This document shows, in pieces, positions 6,414 to 8,732 of a DNA stretch of 8,732 nucleotides (the first letter of the stretch is position 1; every line of letters begins with the position of its first letter). The notes beneath the pieces were generated by a model that made no database searches, was not told the DNA's origin, and saw nothing but the letters and a program-made list of their open reading frames with translations. Origin of the DNA: Tardiphaga sp. (lineage in GTDB: Bacteria > Pseudomonadota > Alphaproteobacteria > Rhizobiales > Xanthobacteraceae); assembly GCA_028290765.1 (NCBI GenBank), contig JAQGJF010000382.1:1-8732 (forward strand), read 5' to 3'. The position numbers were made by a program, and so were the translations under genes.

Positions 6414-7184
6414 TTGGACCCAATCCTGGTCGACAATCGAGGCGCCTGGCGCGTCGTCACGCTGAACCGGCCGGACCGGCTCAACGCCTTCAATGAAGCG
6501 ATGCACCGGGCGCTGGCCCAGGCGCTCGACGATGCCGCCGGCGACATCGAGTGCCGCGCCGTGCTCCTGACCGGCGCCGGGCGCGGCTTTTGCGCCGGAC
6601 AGGATTTGAGCGACATTTCCGGCGATCTCGGCACCACAATAGAGAATTTCTACAATCCGCTGGTGCGCCGCATTACCGCGATGAACAAACCGGTGGTCTG
6701 CGCCGTCAACGGCACCGCCGCGGGCGCCGGCGCCAATGTCGCTTTGGCCTGCGATATCGTGCTGGCCGCGCGGTCGGCGAAATTCATCCAGTCGTTCGCG
6801 AAAATCGGCCTGGTGCCGGATTCCGGCGGCACCTGGCGGCTGCCGCGGCTGATCGGCGAGGCCCGCGCCAAGGCACTGGCGATGCTGGCCGAACCGATCA
6901 CGGCGGAAACCGCCGAGAGCTGGGGGCTGATCTGGCGCACGGTCGATGACGACAAGTTGAAAGCCGAGGCCGAGAAGCTGACCGCTCATCTGGCGAGCCA
7001 GCCCACCCAGGGCATCGCCATGATCAAGCAGGCCTTTGCCAAATCCGCGACCAACACCCTCGACGCCCAGCTCGATCTGGAGCGCGATCTGCAGCGGCAG
7101 GCCGGAGCGACGCCGGATTATGCCGAAGGCGTCAACGCCTTCATCGCCAAGCGGACGCCGAAATTCACCGGGAGGCCGCAGTGA
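6414..7184 (+). CDS. paaG: PaaG: 1,2-epoxyphenylacetyl-CoA isomerase (oxepin-CoA forming)
   Basis: PaaG is a crotonase-fold enzyme that converts ring-1,2-epoxyphenylacetyl-CoA into oxepin-CoA, and in E. coli also shifts the double bond of the later unsaturated dehydroadipyl-type CoA ester. From the TTG at 6414 it has 256 residues, against 262 in E. coli. Oxyanion-hole segments are GRGFCAGQDL (56-65) and VNGTAAGAGA (98-107). Asp136 in GLVPDSGGTWRLPR aligns with the catalytic Asp of E. coli PaaG. The C-terminal NTLDAQLDLERDLQR (214-228) and FIAKRTPKFTG (243-253) are also PaaG-like. I chose TTG because GGAGGA (6404-6409) is optimally placed and because only a short N-terminus precedes TLNRP in this family. 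The GTG at 6381 would add 11 residues, but its AGAGG is only 3 nt away. It is the first gene of the paaGIK operon, and its stop overlaps the paaI start. Confidence 0.95.
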   Translation: MDPILVDNRGAWRVVTLNRPDRLNAFNEAMHRALAQALDDAAGDIECRAVLLTGAGRGFCAGQDLSDISGDLGTTIENFYNPLVRRITAMNKPVVCAVNGTAAGAGANVALACDIVLAARSAKFIQSFAKIGLVPDSGGTWRLPRLIGEARAKALAMLAEPITAETAESWGLIWRTVDDDKLKAEAEKLTAHLASQPTQGIAMIKQAFAKSATNTLDAQLDLERDLQRQAGATPDYAEGVNAFIAKRTPKFTGRPQ

Positions 7185-7639
7185 ACAAGCTCGCTGTGCT
7201 GTCGCCCGACGAATTGGCGCGCGCCTGCGCCGAGACGATGTGGAAGGACGACGACGCCAGCCAGGGCCTCGGCATGGAAATCCTCGACATCAAGCCCGGC
7301 CATGCGAAGCTGGCGATGACGGTGAAGCCGAACATGGTCAATGGGCACGGCATCGCCCATGGCGGCTTCATCTTCACGCTGGCGGATTCGGCGTTTGCCT
7401 TTGCCTGCAACACCCATAACGAGCGCGCCGTCGCCGCGCACGGCAACATCTCCTTCATCAAGCCGGGCAAGCTCGGCGATCGGCTGGTGGCGACGGCGCG
7501 GGAAATCTCGCGATCCGGCCGGTCGGGCATCTACGACATCAACGTCAGCGCCGACGGCGTGACTATCGCGGAACTGCGCGGCCATTCCCGCACCATCGGC
7601 GGCGCGCTGGTGCCGGCTCCCGATCCCGAGTCGAAATAG
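7181..7639 (+). CDS. paaI: PaaI: hydroxyphenylacetyl-CoA thioesterase
   Basis: PaaI is a hotdog-fold thioesterase. In E. coli it hydrolyses ring-hydroxylated phenylacetyl-CoA and related esters, and it is thought to rescue trapped CoA and remove toxic intermediates. The 152-residue length is close to usual, with about 10 extra residues at the C-terminus. The family motif NGHGIAHGGFIFTLADSAFA (54-73) contains the catalytic Asp69 in TLADS, plus His56, His60 and Asn54. SGIYDINVS (115-123) and the ELRGHSRTIGG tail (131-141) also fit. It starts with GTG whose last two bases lie in the TGA stop of paaG (GTGA overlap), and GGGAGG (7170-7175) sits 5 nt upstream within paaG, so translational coupling is likely. 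It is 16-22 bp ahead of paaK, in the same operon. Confidence 0.95.
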   Translation: MNKLAVLSPDELARACAETMWKDDDASQGLGMEILDIKPGHAKLAMTVKPNMVNGHGIAHGGFIFTLADSAFAFACNTHNERAVAAHGNISFIKPGKLGDRLVATAREISRSGRSGIYDINVSADGVTIAELRGHSRTIGGALVPAPDPESK

Positions 7640-7661
7640 TAACCGAAACAGGACGATGTCG

Positions 7662-8732
7662 ATGGCTTCGACGAAACGCGACCTCAGGACCGGGAACGAA
7701 GCGGTCATGGATGACGCCGAGCGCGCCTCGCGCGATGAAATCATGGCGCTGCAGACCAAGCGCATGGCATGGTCGCTGGCGCATGCCTACGAGAACGTCG
7801 CGCATTACAAGAAGGCGTTCGACCAGAAAGGCGTGCATCCTTCGGACTTCCGGCAGCTTTCCGACCTGGCGAAGTTTCCGTTCACGGTGAAGACCGATTT
7901 GCGCGACAATTACCCGTTCGGGATGTTCGCGGTGCCGCGCGAGACGTTGGTCCGCGTCCACGCCTCCTCCGGCACCACCGGCAAGCCGATCGTGGTCGGC
8001 TATACGCGGGCCGATATCGACATGTGGTCCAACGTGATGGCGCGCTCGATCCGCGCCGCCGGCGGCCGCAGCGGCATGATCATGCACAATGCCTATGGCT
8101 ATGGCCTGTTCACCGGCGGGCTCGGCGCGCATTACGGCGCGGAGCGGCTCGGCTGTACGGTTGTGCCGGTCTCCGGCGGCATGACCGAGCGGCAGGTGCA
8201 GCTCATCAACGATTTCAAGCCGGATATCATCACGGTAACGCCGAGCTACATGCTGGCGATCCTCGACGAATTCAAGCGGCAGCGCCTCGACCCGCGCAAA
8301 TCATCGCTGAAATTCGGCATCTTCGGCGCCGAGCCGTGGACCAATGCGATGCGCGCCGAGATCGAGGCGGCGTTCGACATGGACGCCACCGATATCTACG
8401 GCCTGTCGGAAGTAATCGGTCCCGGCGTCGCCCAGGAATGCGTCGAGACCAAGGACGGGCTGCACATCTGGGAGGACCATTTTTATCCCGAAGTGGTCGA
8501 TCCCGACACCGGCGCCGTGCTGTCCGACGGCGAGAAGGGCGAGCTGGTGTTCACCTCGCTGACCAAGGAAGCGTTTCCGATCATCCGCTATCGCACCCGC
8601 GATCTGACGCGCCTCTTGCCGGGCACCGCGCGACCGGGGATGCGGCGGATGGAGAAGGTCACCGGCCGCTCCGACGACATGATCATCCTGCGAGGCGTCA
8701 ATGTGTTCCCGACGCAGATCGAGGAAGCGCTG
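7662..8732 (+). CDS. paaK: PaaK: phenylacetate-CoA ligase (C-terminus cut by window end)
   Basis: PaaK activates phenylacetate with ATP and CoA to phenylacetyl-CoA, the entry step of the pathway. The visible 357 residues carry the adenylate-forming signatures: the ATP loop HASSGTTGKPIVVGYT (100-115), NAYGYGLFTGGLGAHYGAER (143-162), the aromatic/ATP motif DIYGLSEVIGPG (244-255), the ribose-binding Asp in RYRTRDLTRL (309-318, Asp314), and the hinge GRSDDMIILRGVNVFP (335-350). The family is about 430-440 residues long, so roughly 80 residues of the mobile C-terminal subdomain lie beyond the edge; this is not a truncation in the genome as far as can be seen. An ATG at 7656 in the same frame would add two residues, but AGGA (7650-7653) is 2 nt from it and 8 nt from the ATG at 7662, so I prefer the latter. 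Confidence 0.96.
   Translation, partial: MASTKRDLRTGNEAVMDDAERASRDEIMALQTKRMAWSLAHAYENVAHYKKAFDQKGVHPSDFRQLSDLAKFPFTVKTDLRDNYPFGMFAVPRETLVRVHASSGTTGKPIVVGYTRADIDMWSNVMARSIRAAGGRSGMIMHNAYGYGLFTGGLGAHYGAERLGCTVVPVSGGMTERQVQLINDFKPDIITVTPSYMLAILDEFKRQRLDPRKSSLKFGIFGAEPWTNAMRAEIEAAFDMDATDIYGLSEVIGPGVAQECVETKDGLHIWEDHFYPEVVDPDTGAVLSDGEKGELVFTSLTKEAFPIIRYRTRDLTRLLPGTARPGMRRMEKVTGRSDDMIILRGVNVFPTQIEEAL

Noticed and set aside
1..8732. New defence system, mobile element, CRISPR array or non-coding RNA gene
   Set aside because: All sizeable stretches are covered by recognisable metabolic or housekeeping-type genes, and the gaps (at most about 160 bp) show only short palindromes and one duplication.

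Overview
The window is GC-rich chromosomal DNA with strong third-position GC bias. It most likely comes from an alphaproteobacterium of the Bradyrhizobium / Rhodopseudomonas / Afipia group. This rests on three things: the codon use, the paaZ and paaG-paaI-paaK arrangement, and a palindromic intergenic repeat (2286-2363) that resembles ones I remember from Bradyrhizobium-type genomes. No database search was run.

Left part (1-3132): general-purpose genes. A DUF418/YeiB-like membrane protein runs leftward off the window edge. It is divergent from a rightward gene for a fused alpha/beta hydrolase-OsmC protein; the gap between them holds two inverted repeats. The fusion gene converges on a leftward GNAT acetyltransferase gene, and the palindromic repeat fills the gap. 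Upstream of the GNAT gene is a perfect 16-bp inverted repeat that looks like a repressor site.

Middle and right part (3133-8732): a phenylacetate (phenylacetyl-CoA) catabolic locus. Leftward are paaZ (oxepin-CoA hydrolase/aldehyde dehydrogenase) and, 71 bp downstream, a zinc-independent MDR-family quinone oxidoreductase-like gene whose stop codon lies in a 17-bp tandem duplication. Rightward are paaG (isomerase), paaI (thioesterase) and paaK (phenylacetate-CoA ligase, cut by the window end), tightly packed as one operon. The divergent paaZ-paaG gap has a near-consensus sigma-70 promoter aimed at paaG and a palindrome centred on ACCGATCGTT at the predicted start point. It is a good candidate site for a PaaR-like TetR repressor acting on both transcripts.

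Together PaaK activates phenylacetate to its CoA ester, the ring epoxidase (paaABCDE, not in the window) makes the epoxide, PaaG isomerises it to oxepin-CoA, and PaaZ opens the ring and oxidises the aldehyde. PaaI probably removes CoA from dead-end or toxic intermediates. I see no RNA gene, insertion sequence, CRISPR array or phage gene. The window is mostly ordinary; the points of interest are regulatory sites, start choices and one small duplication.
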